NCBI GenBank assembly: GCA_030015575.1
Contig: JASDDO010000001.1
Span: forward strand, 513,293,772 to 513,357,771
Length of the DNA: 64,000 bases
Direction of reading: 5' to 3'
Origin: Agapanthus africanus
Lineage: Eukaryota; Streptophyta; Magnoliopsida; Asparagales; Amaryllidaceae
The position numbers and the translations under genes were made by a program. Shown in pieces: positions 34,418 to 45,351 of the stretch. A model generated the notes under the pieces. That model was not told the DNA's origin. It saw only the letters and a list, made by a program, of their open reading frames with translations, and ran no database searches. The first letter of the stretch is position 1, and every line of letters begins with the position of its first letter.

Positions 34418-35981
34418 TGATTGATAGAGTATGTGCGTGTTCAAGTTTTAGTTTAAAGACCGCAATCAAGACGGTTCCGCTTGTAGCTAGCCGGTTGAGT
34501 ACGGGTCGTCCGCAGGGAGATGGGAGTCTTTTTCTATGTGCTTTAACGAGTTAAGTCCGGTTTTTTAGATTTTGTTGTGGTTATCTAAGTGTTAAGTTGA
34601 TATTTAAAGAGAGGTTGTTAGGGTTAGGATTAGGTTAGTTTGAGTTAGGAGTCTCCACATCTTTCGTTGCCCCTCTTAATATCGGTGTTACGGTAATCGG
34701 CAACAACGGCGATTAGCACGACTAGGAAGGACTTTGCGAGTATAAGCTAGGCTTTCCAACGCATAAGTCTTCCTTTTGGTGCTTGTCCATCCGTTCTTGG
34801 CTCTTAGCCATAACCTCCGATTAATTCAACCACAACCGGTCTCACTACGGAATCACCGCTATCATGTAGGATAGGGTGCCATAAGGAGCGGATTGTGGTT
34901 CAATTAACGGGAGTCGATTTAAGCTGTTGGGCAAGGAAAGAGTGAGAGAGATTTCCTTCTCTCAAACTTCCCTTATCCTACCCTAACAAGTATAAAACTA
35001 CTCACACTTCATGATACGGAAAAACAAAACAAAACAAAAGAGGAAGATAGAAAGAAGGAGATTAGAAGAATACGACTAGCTATTTGCGACCTCACCTTGG
35101 CGAGGATCGAGCGTAAGCATCATTGTCGTAATAAGGATAAAGAAAAAGAGAGAAGAAAGAAACAACAAGAAAATAACAACAACTACTTAACGAATTAAAA
35201 TTACAACAATTATAAAAAAGGCAAGACAAGCATGATAATAAAATGATCTTCTTTATTCATCACTCTTCACTCAAAAGCTCACTACAAGTTTAATGGAGAA
35301 GAGGTGAGAAGAGGAAGAAGAAAAACACTAAACCTAGGCAAAAATGAAAATACAAGAATGGACCCTTTCCTTCACAAAGTTCTGGGCTATTTATAGGCCA
35401 AAAAATGAAAACCTAGGGCAACCACCAGAACCCAAATACAAAGACCAAAATACCCTCCAAAAGTTTCTGTCTGCGGCGCCAGTACGGCCGCGGATCCGCG
35501 GCCTAGACCCCCCTTTGGCCGTTGATCCGCGGCCATATGGATGAGTTAGGGTGTGGGCTTTTTGGTACTTTCCTGATCTTCTGTGCACTTCAGTATGGCA
35601 TATGTGTTTTCTGAAAATACCTCCACATTTCTTCCAGAATTTCTGTTGAGGGAAAGGTGGACTTTTTGTCAAGATTTGGCATGATTGCCTCGAGCTCCGC
35701 GTAGATCTCTTGGATCTTGTGCTACCATTGAGCCTTGTGCATTGATTTGACATTTTGTCTTCCTACTGGTATCTGGCAACATACGGATGAAGGGCGGAGA
35801 CCGTGTTTTATCTGTGGTTGGCAGGAACCCGGATTTTTTCATGTTTTCCATGAATTTCACCGTTTTAGAACCGAGAACTTGTATCCTGCAATTGACTAGC
35901 AAACACGGCTTAAGAGTATCTACGGATATGCAATGTGATAAAAATTGGGCGGTATGAAAATGCAAAAATCTGATATGAACA
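34418..35981 (-). repeat. G2 5' LTR
   Basis: 1,564 bp. TATA box CTATAAATAG on the minus strand at 35388-35397, so transcription should begin near 35360. The GC dyad (35486-35503 and 35517-35534) lies about 100-150 bases upstream of the TATA box; its second arm carries GTTG in place of GCGG. Confidence 0.94.
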
Positions 35982-35986
35982 GGACA

Positions 35987-38251
35987 GCCAGGGTTCTTCC
36001 GTTTTTGCGGTAAAGACTGGGTAAGAGCATCACTCACAACACTAGCCAAGAAAACTTTCTTGGGTACCTGAGACTTCCTCTTTTTCGTGCACAAGTCCTT
36101 TAAGATTTTCGCGTAGGATGGAACTTGTTGGACAGCATCTAAAAGAGGAATGTTAATGTTAACTTGCTTAAACAACTCCAGAATCTTCTCCATGTGTGGA
36201 TTTTGTTTATTAGACCTCAACCGGTTTGTAAATGGGACGTTTTTAAAATTGGTTGAGTCTAATGCTTGTGGAGGAGATTGTGGAGTTGGAACGGATCCCA
36301 GAATAGGTGTTTTCGTGGAGTGAGAAGTGGGTCCGTTCAGAGCAGAAGAAGAAGAAGGAGAGCCTTTTGAAGAATGGAGAATAGGCTCAGAAGATGAAGA
36401 AGTAGGAGAAGAAGAAGAAGAAGAAGAAGAAGAAGAAGCAGCGGCCGGGGTGTCATCGCTGATTCGTGTGCCAATGTTGTTTTGCAGCATCCTTCCCGAT
36501 CTCAATGTGGCCATGGCACTCACATTATGGTTCTGTTGTTCAAGAGCAACATGTACATTATGTGGGTGACCGGGATTTGGGAGTGGCTGGGATGGGAGCT
36601 TCCCCTTCTCTCGCTCGCTTAAGGCCGCATTCAGCTGTGCAATCTGGGCCTCGATGGTCTTGATGCTTTGCCCGTGTGCGGCGGTGTGTTGCACTAAGAA
36701 CTGAATGGAAGACTGGATGTTGGCAGTGGATTGTGTCGATTGTTTGACGAACGCCTCCAGACTTCGTTCGAGCGAGGAAACCTTATCGTTGTTTGACGGA
36801 ACAAAGTTGTTTGGTGGAAAAGAATTGTTGGGTGCAAAGTTATTCGTCTGATTTTGAAAAGGTTGGGGTTGGAAGGGCTGCTGAAACTGATGTTAAGTTT
36901 GTTGTTGCGCTTGTTGTTGCGGAGGAGGGGGCCTCTGGAAATTGTTGCCTTGGAATTGATTCTGATTCTGATTCCAGGCGAAATTGGGGTGGTTCCTCCA
37001 ACCGGGATTGTTGGTGGAAGAGTATGGATCATTCCTCGGTCTTTGCTGAAATGCAGCATTAACCTGATCTTGTCCTTGCGATGGTGGATTGTAAGGACAC
37101 TCTTCGGTTAAGTGAGAAGGATCGGAACAACAAGAGCAAATGGTACGAAGGGGAAGAACAGGGGTAGGAGCAGGAGAAGAAAATTTGCTCTCTATTGCTT
37201 CAAGCTTTCTCGTTATTGCAGCCATTTCAGCTTTCATCGCAATAGAGACATCAAGTTGGTGAAATCCTACCTTAGACTGACCGGTAGAAGTGGAGGTAGA
37301 AGAATAAGAAGTCGGTCTGGTGCTCTCCCATTATAGCGTTTGCTCCGCAAGGTCGTCGAAAAATTGCCACGCTTCCTCGTCAGATTTTGATAGGAAGTGG
37401 CCCTGACAAATGGTTTCCAACAACTGCTTGGTTGCTGGGTTCAGGCCCTCGTATAAGGTTTGGCAAAGTAGCCATTTCTCTATACCGTGGTGAGGACACT
37501 GAACAAGAAGGTCTTTATACCGGTCAAAGCACTTCTAGAAGGGTTCAGAAGGAAGCTGAGAGAATTGGTTGATTTCATTACGGATCCTTGCGGTTTTATG
37601 ATTCGGATAGAATTTTTTGAGAAACGCTTTAACAAACTCGTCCCAACTGGTTATGGAGTGGGAAGCGGTGCTGTACAGCCATTTTTCAGCAAGATCGCAT
37701 AAAGTGAACGGAATGACCCATAGCCGTATAGCATCGTCCGACGGCTGGGTGGTTTTCATCATGGCACAAACGTTTTGGAATTTATTGATGAAGATATAGG
37801 TATCTTCAGATTCAAGCCCATGAAATCGTGGAAGCATGTTGATGAAGTGGGGCTTAATTTCAAAATTGTCCCCATTGGCGGGTGGAAGAGAGAGGCAGGT
37901 GGGAAGTGCAGAACGGGTGGGATAGAAACGGTCCTGGAGCGTGATTCGCTGCGGCGCTATAACAGGCGGTGGTGGTGGGTTATTGGTCTCCGTAGGAGGT
38001 GGAGCCAATCCAGGGGTTGTCAAAGAGATGTTTGGATTAAACCCTGACATCGCGGAAGAAGAGGTTGGTGAAAGTGAAGGTGAAGGTGAAGATGTATGAA
38101 CAGAAATCCGGTCAACGTCGGAGTTGGCCGGCAAAGGTAAGGGTGAAAGAGGCGTGGACAGAGTTTCGCCGTCTGAGTCGATCGCGTAGTCGGTAGCGAC
38201 TAACGAAACACGGACTGGGCGGGCGCTACTGTCCCGAGTCCAAGTGGACAT
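35987..38251 (-). pseudogene. G1 gag (Athila)
   Basis: Starts at the ATG at 38251 with a sequence almost parallel to G2 gag. The gag core (LPRFHGLESEDTYIFINKF, SWDEFVKAFLKKFYPNH) is followed by an in-frame TAG near 37535 replacing a Trp codon, another stop near 37332, and one near 36893. The zinc knuckle CSCCSDPSHLTEEC is intact near 37110-37150. The Gln/Asn-rich, coiled SLERSLEAFVKQ and Ser-rich segments follow. The frame reaches KRKNPGCP at 35987, where G2 interrupts, and continues in phase into the protease at 24006. The structure is that of G2 gag but with more lesions, consistent with greater age. Confidence 0.9.
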
Positions 38252-39516
38252 ACACTAAACGGGTTTAGTATAGTCAAAGCGGAGAAGGTGAGGGTAAAAA
38301 AACGTCAATGAAGGAGTGCGATGGTTGGTGGGTAAAAAGTGGATTTTGGCGACAAAGGGCAAGTTTTTATAAAAGTTTTTGATTTTTTCCTTTTTTTTTA
38401 GAAAGAGCTTTACAGAGATATGTACGGATTTACGGCTTTAAGCAATCACAAGCAAGATATGCACCTAGATCTAGGGTCACCTAGGTCTGCTAGACAGCTC
38501 GTAACTGTTCCAGAGGGCTAGAAATAGGACCTCAAACCGCCTCTTCTCCGTCAATTGCGGCCAGGTAAGTGCCAGGTAAGTGGGAGGTTTTCCAACGCTT
38601 TCGCGAAGTTCCTTAATTAAAGAACCACTTGCCTTCGACACACTTGCCTGGACACCGCAAAAGTCAGATAGGATAAACGGCCGATGCCTGTAACTAGTCC
38701 TCTGTCCTATTGAGCGCGAAGTCCTTAGGGCTGAGTCTAGTATTTTCTTAATTAACAATGGTCAATGCATATGCTTTTTGTGATTTTTGGGGTCCTGGGA
38801 AGGGTGATGAAATCCCCACCCAATCTGAATTGGTTTCAAGCCCCTTAAGTCCATATTAATGAATACAAAGCGGTAACAAATCAACTGCAAACAATTTTTA
38901 TTTTTTAGCGCGGCGCAAACAATCCTGCACAAGAACAGTTTATTGGAAGGGGGAGAGAGTTTGCGCAAAGAAGGTTGCAGAAAACACAGTTCAGTGGAGT
39001 TCAGAGGAGTGGGGGAGAGGAGAGAAAATTACCCAAACTTTGGAACCCTGAAGGCACTAAATGGCCGCGGTTCCGCGGCCAAACACCAGCTTAGGCCGCG
39101 GTTCCGCGTCTATATGGAGGGATCGGGGCTTCAAATTCCTGGTGTGTGTGCTGTTTTGGGTGTCCTCTACTTGTCTGGATGTCCTGAATCTTGACTTGTT
39201 CACTGTATCTGCTCCAGATTTTCACTGTAGACCGTTGGCTCCGTCTTGATTCGTCGCGGTGTAGTCGCAAGATATGGGTCTATCTTCCCACGTCTTTGGC
39301 ACTGAACTCGAACTTCATATATCCCACTTCTTTGGTACTGAACTTCAAACTTCATATTATCCTGCACACTTGCACAAAAACTAATCAAAAATAACAAGAT
39401 GGATTTTTACAATGTATATATTTTTTTGTTTTGTTTTTCGGTTAGCTTTATATTCACAAATTAACCCGAAATTACACAAAGAAATAAACTACCGTCTCCC
39501 CGGCAACGGCGCCATT
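38252..39516 (-). other. G1 5' leader and primer binding site
   Basis: Primer site for tRNA-Asp at 39498-39514. The leader carries a GC dyad in which both arms are GGCCGCGGTTCCGCGG (39063-39080 and 39094-39110) and the shared module (38656 to 38582) with an intact CGC-GAAA-GCG hairpin. Otherwise it parallels the G2 leader and codes for nothing recognisable. Confidence 0.85.
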
Positions 39517-41094
39517 TGATTGTTAGAGTTTCTGCGTGTTCAAGTTTAGTTAATTACCGCAATCAAAACGGTTTCGCTTGTAGCTAGCCGGTTGAGTACG
39601 GGTCGTCCATAGGGAGATGGGAATCTTTTTCTATGTGTCTTAACGAGTTAAGTCCGAGAGTCCAGATTTGTTTGTGATTAACTAAGTGTTAAAATGATAT
39701 GTAAAGAGAGCTTGTTAGGGTTACGATTAGGTTAGTTTGAGTTAGGAGTCGCTCACTTCTTTCGTTACCACTCTTAATATCGGTGTTACGGTAATCGGCA
39801 ACAACGGGGATTAGCACGACTAGGAAGGAACTTGCGAGTATAAGTTAGGCTTTCCAACGCTTAAATTCTTCCTTTTGTTGCTTGTCCGTCCGTTCTTGGC
39901 TCTTAGCCATAACCTCCGGTTAATTCAACCACAACCGATCTTACTACGGAATCACCGCTATCATGTAGGATAGGGTGCCGTAAGGAGCGGATTGTGGTTC
40001 AATTAAAGGGAGTCGATTTAAGATGTTGGGCAAGGAAAGAGTGAGAGAGATTTCCTTCTCTCAAACTTCCCTTATCCTACCCTAATAAGTATGGAAACTA
40101 CTCACACATCATAACGAAAAGAAAATAAAACAAAAGAGGAAGATAGAAAGAAAGAGATTAGAAGATAACAACTAGCTATTTGTGACCTCACCTTGGCAAG
40201 GATCAAGCGTAAGCTTCATGGTTGTTTAAGGATAAAGGAAAAGAGAAAAGAAAGAAACAACAAGAAATAACAACTAAATTATCAATTAAAGATTACAAGT
40301 AATTAACATGACAAGAGCAAGACAAGTATAATAACAAAATGAACTTCTTTATTCATCATTCTTCACTCACAAAAGCTCACTACAAGTTTTTCAATGGAGA
40401 AGAGATGAGAAGAGAAAGAAGAACAACAAGTATTCTAAAACCTAAAATACAAGATTAAGCACCCTTGGCTTCACAAGGTTCTGGGCTATTTATAGGCAGG
40501 GAAAAGGTAATCTAGGGCAACAATCAGAACAAACATGAAAAGACCAAAGAGCCCTTGAAAAATCTTCGTCTGACAAGCCTAAACGGCCGCGGAACCGTGG
40601 CCTAGACCCCCTTTTGGCCGCGGTTCCACGGCCGTATTGGGGAGTTGGGTGCTCCGGTTTCTTGTGCTTCCCTGGTCCTTTTTTGTCTGTAGTTTGGCAT
40701 ATGTCTTTTCTGATAAACATTTCACATCTCTTCCAGAATTCTAGTAGATCAAAAGGTGATTGGATATGGATCTTTTGTCATGATTTTCTCGAGCTCCGCA
40801 TAGATTTCATGGACTTGGTGTTGCCATTGTGCTTTGTGCATGAAGGTGACAACCGATTTGCCATTATGTCTTCTTAAACTGGTGTGTGGCAACATACGGA
40901 TAAAGAGCAGAGACTCGTGTTTCATCTGTGGTTGGCAGTAATCCGGAATTGTCGTGCTTTTCCATGAATTTCACCTTTTAGAGCCGAGAACCTGTATTCT
41001 GCAATTTACTAGCAAACACGGCTCAAGAGTACCTACCGATAAACAATATGATAACAATTGGTCGGTATAAAAATGCAAAAATCTGATATGAACA
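39517..41094 (-). repeat. G1 5' LTR
   Basis: 1,578 bp. TATA box CTATAAATAG on the minus strand at 40486-40495. GC dyad at 40585-40602 and 40616-40633. Compared with the 3' LTR, one base is changed in each arm (GTGG against GCGG, and ACGG against GCGG), and these two changes pair with each other. Confidence 0.94.
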
Positions 41095-41099
41095 CTGAG

Positions 41100-43193
41100 T
41101 TACCGCGATAATTCTGGGGGTATGCGCTAGAATCAGCTGCATACCTTTTGAACTGAGTTCCCACTAAGACTGTGCCTACCACACCATATATGATGTGGTG
41201 TGGGAAGAGACCCTATCTTAATCACATTAAGACATGGGGATGTCCAGCTTTTGTCAAAAAGCAGCATGCGGACAAACTCGAGGCACGCTCACTACAGTGC
41301 AATTTTGTGGGATATCCAAAGAACTCCAAGGGATATTTCTTCTATTGCGAAGAGGAACAAAAGGTTTTTGTTTCTCGTCAAGCCCACTTTCTAGAACACC
41401 AGTTCTTAGAAATGGATATTAGTGGGAGTGCAGTAGAACTAGAAGAAATTCCAGAACCACAGACTATTACTGAAAGCTTAGTGGAACCAGAGGGTTCAAA
41501 AGAACAGGACATTCCTACACCGCTCCGCAGGAGTAGTAGGCAGTCTCATCCGCCCGAGAGATACTACGGTTTTCTCATAGACGGGGATAGAGAGGATTGC
41601 ATCATTGATAGTGATGAGCCTACTAGCTTCCAGCAAGCCATTCAGAGCATTGACTCGGTAAAATGGCTGGATGCAATGCGGACCGAAATAGAGTCCATGT
41701 ACACCAACAAAGTATAGACGTTGGACATTGCTCCAGATGGGGTAAAACCCATAAGATGCAAGAGGATCTTCAAAAGGAAGATTGGTGTAGATGGACAGGT
41801 TGAGACCTATAAAGCTAGACTTATTGCAAAGGGTTTCTGTCAAAGATCTGGCTTGGACTATGACGAAACCTTTTCTCCAGTGGCTATGCTGAAATCCATT
41901 CGGATCCTTCTTGCCATTGCTGCCTTCCACGATTATGAGATCTGGCAAATGGACGTAAAGACCGCTTTTCTAAATGGAAATTTAGAGGAGTTTGTCTATA
42001 TGGACTAGCCAGAGGGTTTCATTCAGAGTGGGAGCAGCGGAAAGGTGTGCAAGTTGCTTAAGTCCATCTATGGACTAAAGCAGGCATCGCGGAGTTGGAA
42101 CATCTGTTTTCATGAGACGGTCAAAGAATTTGGCTTTATCAAAAATGCAGATGAACCATGCATCTATAGTACATTTGTAGCGAGAACTGTAGTATTCCTC
42201 GTTTTATACATGGATGACATTCTCTTAATAGGAAATGACATTCCTATGCTACAATTTGTCAAACGGTTCTTGTCACACAGGTTCTCCTTGAAAGACCCGG
42301 GTGATGCCTCATACATTCTGGGGATCCGGATCCATCGTGACAGATCCAAGAGGATATTAGGACTTTCACAGTCCAGGTACATCGACACCATACTGAAAAG
42401 ATTCAGTATGGAAGATTCCAAGCGCGGTAATCTACCGGCTTGTCATGGGATCACCCTCTCCAAAGAGATGTCTCCCAAGACTGATTTGGAAAGGGATCAC
42501 ATGTCTATTATACCCCACGCTTCTACGGTAGGCTCTATAATGTATGCGATGTTGTGTACCAGACCGGATGTAGCTTATGCACTGAGTGTAGTAAGCCGGT
42601 ATCAGTCAAACCCTGGGGAGAAACACTGGATAGCGGTAAAGAACATTCTCAAGTACTTGAGAAGGACTAAGGAGATGTTCTTGGTGTATGGCGGAAAAGA
42701 CCTCCAGATCGAGGCCTTTGCTGATTCCATCTTCCAGAGTGACAAGGATGATTCCAAGTCCATGTCGGGTTTTTTCTTTACCCTCAATGGAGGGGTGGTA
42801 TGTTGGAAGAGTTCCAAACAAGAATCCGTTGCTGACTCGACTATGGAAGTGGAATATATCGCTGTATCTGATGCCGCAAAAGAAGCCGTCTGGATGAGGA
42901 AGTTCTTGAAAGAGTTTCAGGTGGTTCCGTCCATTGTTAACCCAATACCTCTGTATTGCGACAACAACGGGGCTATAGCTTTAGCGAAGGAACCCAGGTC
43001 CCATCAGAAATCCAGACACATCTTGAGGCGGTATCACCTGATCAGGGAGATCGTGGATCGCCAGGAGATCGAGATTCGGAGGGTTGCTTCAGAAGATAAC
43101 ACTGCAGATCCATTCACCAAGGCCTTGCCCCAGACTCAGTTCGAGCGGCTGATCGAGATGATAGGTCTTCGATACGCCAGTACATGGCCTTAG
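41100..43193 (+). pseudogene. Copia A integrase end, reverse transcriptase and RNase H
   Basis: Continues copia A pol in phase after G1. Stops near 41110 and 41146 lie in the integrase core end (FWGYALESAAYLLN). Next come the C-terminal integrase region (TPYMMWCGKRPYLNHIKTWGC), a stop at 41715 (a Trp position), RT with WQMDVKTAFLNGNLEE, and a TAG at 42006 (a Gln position, YMDxPEGF). From 42045 the frame is open: KLLKSIYGLKQASR, catalytic YMDD in LYMDDILLIGND, then RNase H with ADSIFQSDKDDSKSMSGFFF, STMEVEYIAVSDAAKEAVW and YCDNNGAIALAKEP. It ends RYASTWP at 43193. The SHQKSRHILRRYHLIREIVDR ending is diagnostic of the Angela/BARE lineage. Confidence 0.92.
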
Positions 43194-43196
43194 TGC

Positions 43197-43207
43197 AAGT
43201 GGGAGAT
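43197..43207 (+). other. Copia A polypurine tract
   Basis: AAGTGGGAGAT directly before the 3' LTR, the expected plus-strand primer. The same tract, on the minus strand, precedes the copia D LTR at 57988. Confidence 0.85.
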
Positions 43208-45346
43208 TGTTAGTGTATATACCCTAGAGGCCATTACTGTATCATACTAGTTTGTATATTACTTAATGGAAGCTTGGGATATTCAAAGTTGTATATACAA
43301 TCTTGCTCAAAATGGTAGTATGCTACTTGGTTTGTTTCTACTTTAATGTGTACATATGTTTCTTTTAGCAAATTATCTATACACATTAGTAGAGCCCTTA
43401 GGATCTTTGTTTGATTACCAGCGTTGTGATGGCAGTCACACTCATGGGGGCTGGGTAATCCACAAGCACATCCTTATACAGCTCCCTAGTCGTAGGACTA
43501 TCGAGACAGGGAATCGATACTCCGGAGTAGACTAGCGTATGCGCTTCTCATCCCAGCAGGGGAGACGGTCTGTCGCACAGCCGTCAGTACGTCGTACTTG
43601 AGATAGTATGCGGGTGCTCGTTAGGTTACGAGTACACTGGACAAGACTCATCGGGAACTGATTGGTTGGTATTATACCAATCGTTTGTCGTCAGTTCCCA
43701 GGTGACATGAGTACAGCTTAGTCCGCTGTCTTGACACTGTCACTTCGCCTCGAGTGTGTTCCCACTGCACTTTGATCACTACCCTACCACGGCTCAGAGG
43801 AGTCGTACAAACAGGTAGTGGTTGGGTGCAGTCCCGAAGCACTTGGAGGCAATGACGGTTAGACAGGATTCGTCTCTCCCGGTATTGGGGGTTGACATCG
43901 CGCTGTGTCCAGGAGAGCCATTACATGAGTAGTCCCTGTCCAGGGCAAGCGAGATATACTGGTAGGTTTCCAGTGTTATCTCAGGGTGTTCTGGGATTCA
44001 CTCCGACATGACTTGTACTGCTATTAGAGGACTGACGTTTACCGCCCCCTAGGCCCGCCATGCGATGTATCAGACGAACAAACCGGACTGTACGGAGATT
44101 GTCACATTCAGACTCAGTAGAAGTTCAGATGGGTTCCACCTCGTCAGTCTTCTTCTCGGCATCTACCTGGGGACCGTTACGCACAGCTAGTGCTGCTTGC
44201 GGTCTATGGTTAAACCCACTGCCAGAGTAGTGTCGAGTCTTTAGAGTCCCACACAGAAAGCTATTCGCCTTTAGGCAAAAGAGTAGGGGGTCGCATGGTT
44301 TTGCGACTGGTCGCATGGTTTTGCGACTGGTCGTTCGGTCACATCCGTGCACTTGTGCACGTACAGTGTCCGGACGGTTGACACTAGCGGGCTTTGGTTT
44401 AAGCAGATCCTAGTGTACGTTTTGGGATTGGTTTTATCTCGTTTTGTATTCGTATTCCTCGGAACGCGGATGCGGGTGTGTATGCACAATTGACAGAGAG
44501 ACAGAGGGAGAGGATTCTCATTGGGGTTGTTGACTGTTGACTATTGACTTTACCTAACCCTAATGAGAATTAGAAATATGGTTAATGATAATTGAGTATT
44601 ATTGTGCCGTGGTTGGGTTGAAAGGTTGACCTTGTTGACTTGTTGACTAGGTTGACCGGTTGACTAGGTTGGACTTGTTGACCACCATCATTACTATGGC
44701 TATCATTTCATGCAAAGATTTTTAGCTTGCTTATTTGTTCACACATTGCATTTAATGCATGAAATGATATTGCCTTTTGTGATATGATAACCATCACATA
44801 ATACTTGATTTATCATTATGGCTCATGATGCTTTTGGATTATGAGAGGTGAGAATGAGATGAGTATGGTTCATTCTCTCATTTGCATTCTCTCTCTTGCT
44901 TGAGCTCTCACCCTCTCCCTCTTGCTCTCCCTCTCTCTAGTCTATGGTTCAGTTGTCTCATGGGTTGAGAAGCAAGAACCATAGAGAAAAATCCCAACAC
45001 ACTCTCCTCTATTCACTCTAGTTCACAAGGTTTAGCAAACCGAGTGAACTAGTTTCTTCAAAGTTCGAAGAAGAAGCCAACGGTAGAAGCTTTCGGGTGG
45101 ATCGATCTTCGGCGCAAGGAGACGACGGGGTGAAGCCGATCTGTACACCATCGAGAGTTGAAGACGAAGGAGTTCAAGAAAGAAAGGTATAACCCCCTAA
45201 CCGAGTAGTTAACAACTCCTAGTTAGGTTGTTAGGTAGATAGTTTAACAAAGATCCATTTTGAGTCCATGTTACCGCCTCTAGAAAATCGTTTTTCATCA
45301 AATTCCGCCTGCCCGTAAGTACCGGGAGAGGTAGCATGGACTTACA
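43208..45346 (+). repeat. Copia A 3' LTR
   Basis: 2,139 bp, closely similar to 11047-13175 with scattered substitutions. It has an extra tandem copy of a 20-base hairpin-forming unit (GGTCGCATGGTTTTGCGACT) within 44285-44335, present once in the 5' LTR. The W-box cluster is at 44490-44682 with ten TTGAC words. Confidence 0.93.
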
Positions 45347-45351
45347 GAAAT

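Larger units (their letters stand above)
24012..35981 (-). mobile_element. G2: Athila-lineage Ty3 element, youngest insertion in the window
   Basis: 11,970 bp on the minus strand. LTRs are exactly 1,564 bp each (34418-35981 is 5', 24012-25575 is 3') and differ at about 28 positions by my count, near 1.8 percent. TSD is GGACA (24007-24011 and 35982-35986). The tRNA-Asp primer site is at 34399-34415 and the polypurine tract at 25576-25590. Gag-protease and RT-RNase H-integrase are nearly intact, with one frameshift and one internal stop found. It interrupts G1 between gag and protease, and removing it restores G1's frame. LTRs are clearly distinct from G1's, so it is a separate subfamily. Confidence 0.95.
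17103..41094 (-). mobile_element. G1: Athila-lineage Ty3 element, disrupted by nested G2
   Basis: G1 is coded on the minus strand. LTRs are at 39517-41094 (5') and 17103-18681 (3'); in element sense they start TGTTCATATCAG and end CTCTAACAATCA. TSD is CTGAG at 17098-17102 and 41095-41099. The primer site matches tRNA-Asp (39498-39514), typical of Athila, and the polypurine tract is at 18682-18696. Gag is at 35987-38251; protease to integrase at 20367-24006. G2 and its TSD sit between the two halves. Without G2 the element is about 12 kb. Gag has at least three stops and pol several stops and frameshifts. No env-like frame follows integrase. Confidence 0.94.
11047..45346 (+). mobile_element. 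Copia A: Angela/BARE-lineage Ty1-copia element, disrupted by nested G1
   Basis: Both LTRs are present (11047-13175 and 43208-45346), starting TGTTAGTGTATATNCCCTAGAGG and ending ATGGACTTACA. The TGTTRG..ATGCCCTAGAGGC opening and the pol sequence (SHQKSRHILRRYHLIREIVDR) are those of the Angela/BARE lineage. The primer site matches initiator tRNA-Met. Gag, protease, integrase, RT and RNase H follow in copia order. G1 with its TSD occupies 17103-41099. Flanks are AAAAT (11042-11046) and GAAAT (45347-45351), a 5-bp TSD with one mismatch. Removing the element restores the Tat frame. About five in-frame stops and the insertion make it inactive. Confidence 0.93.
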
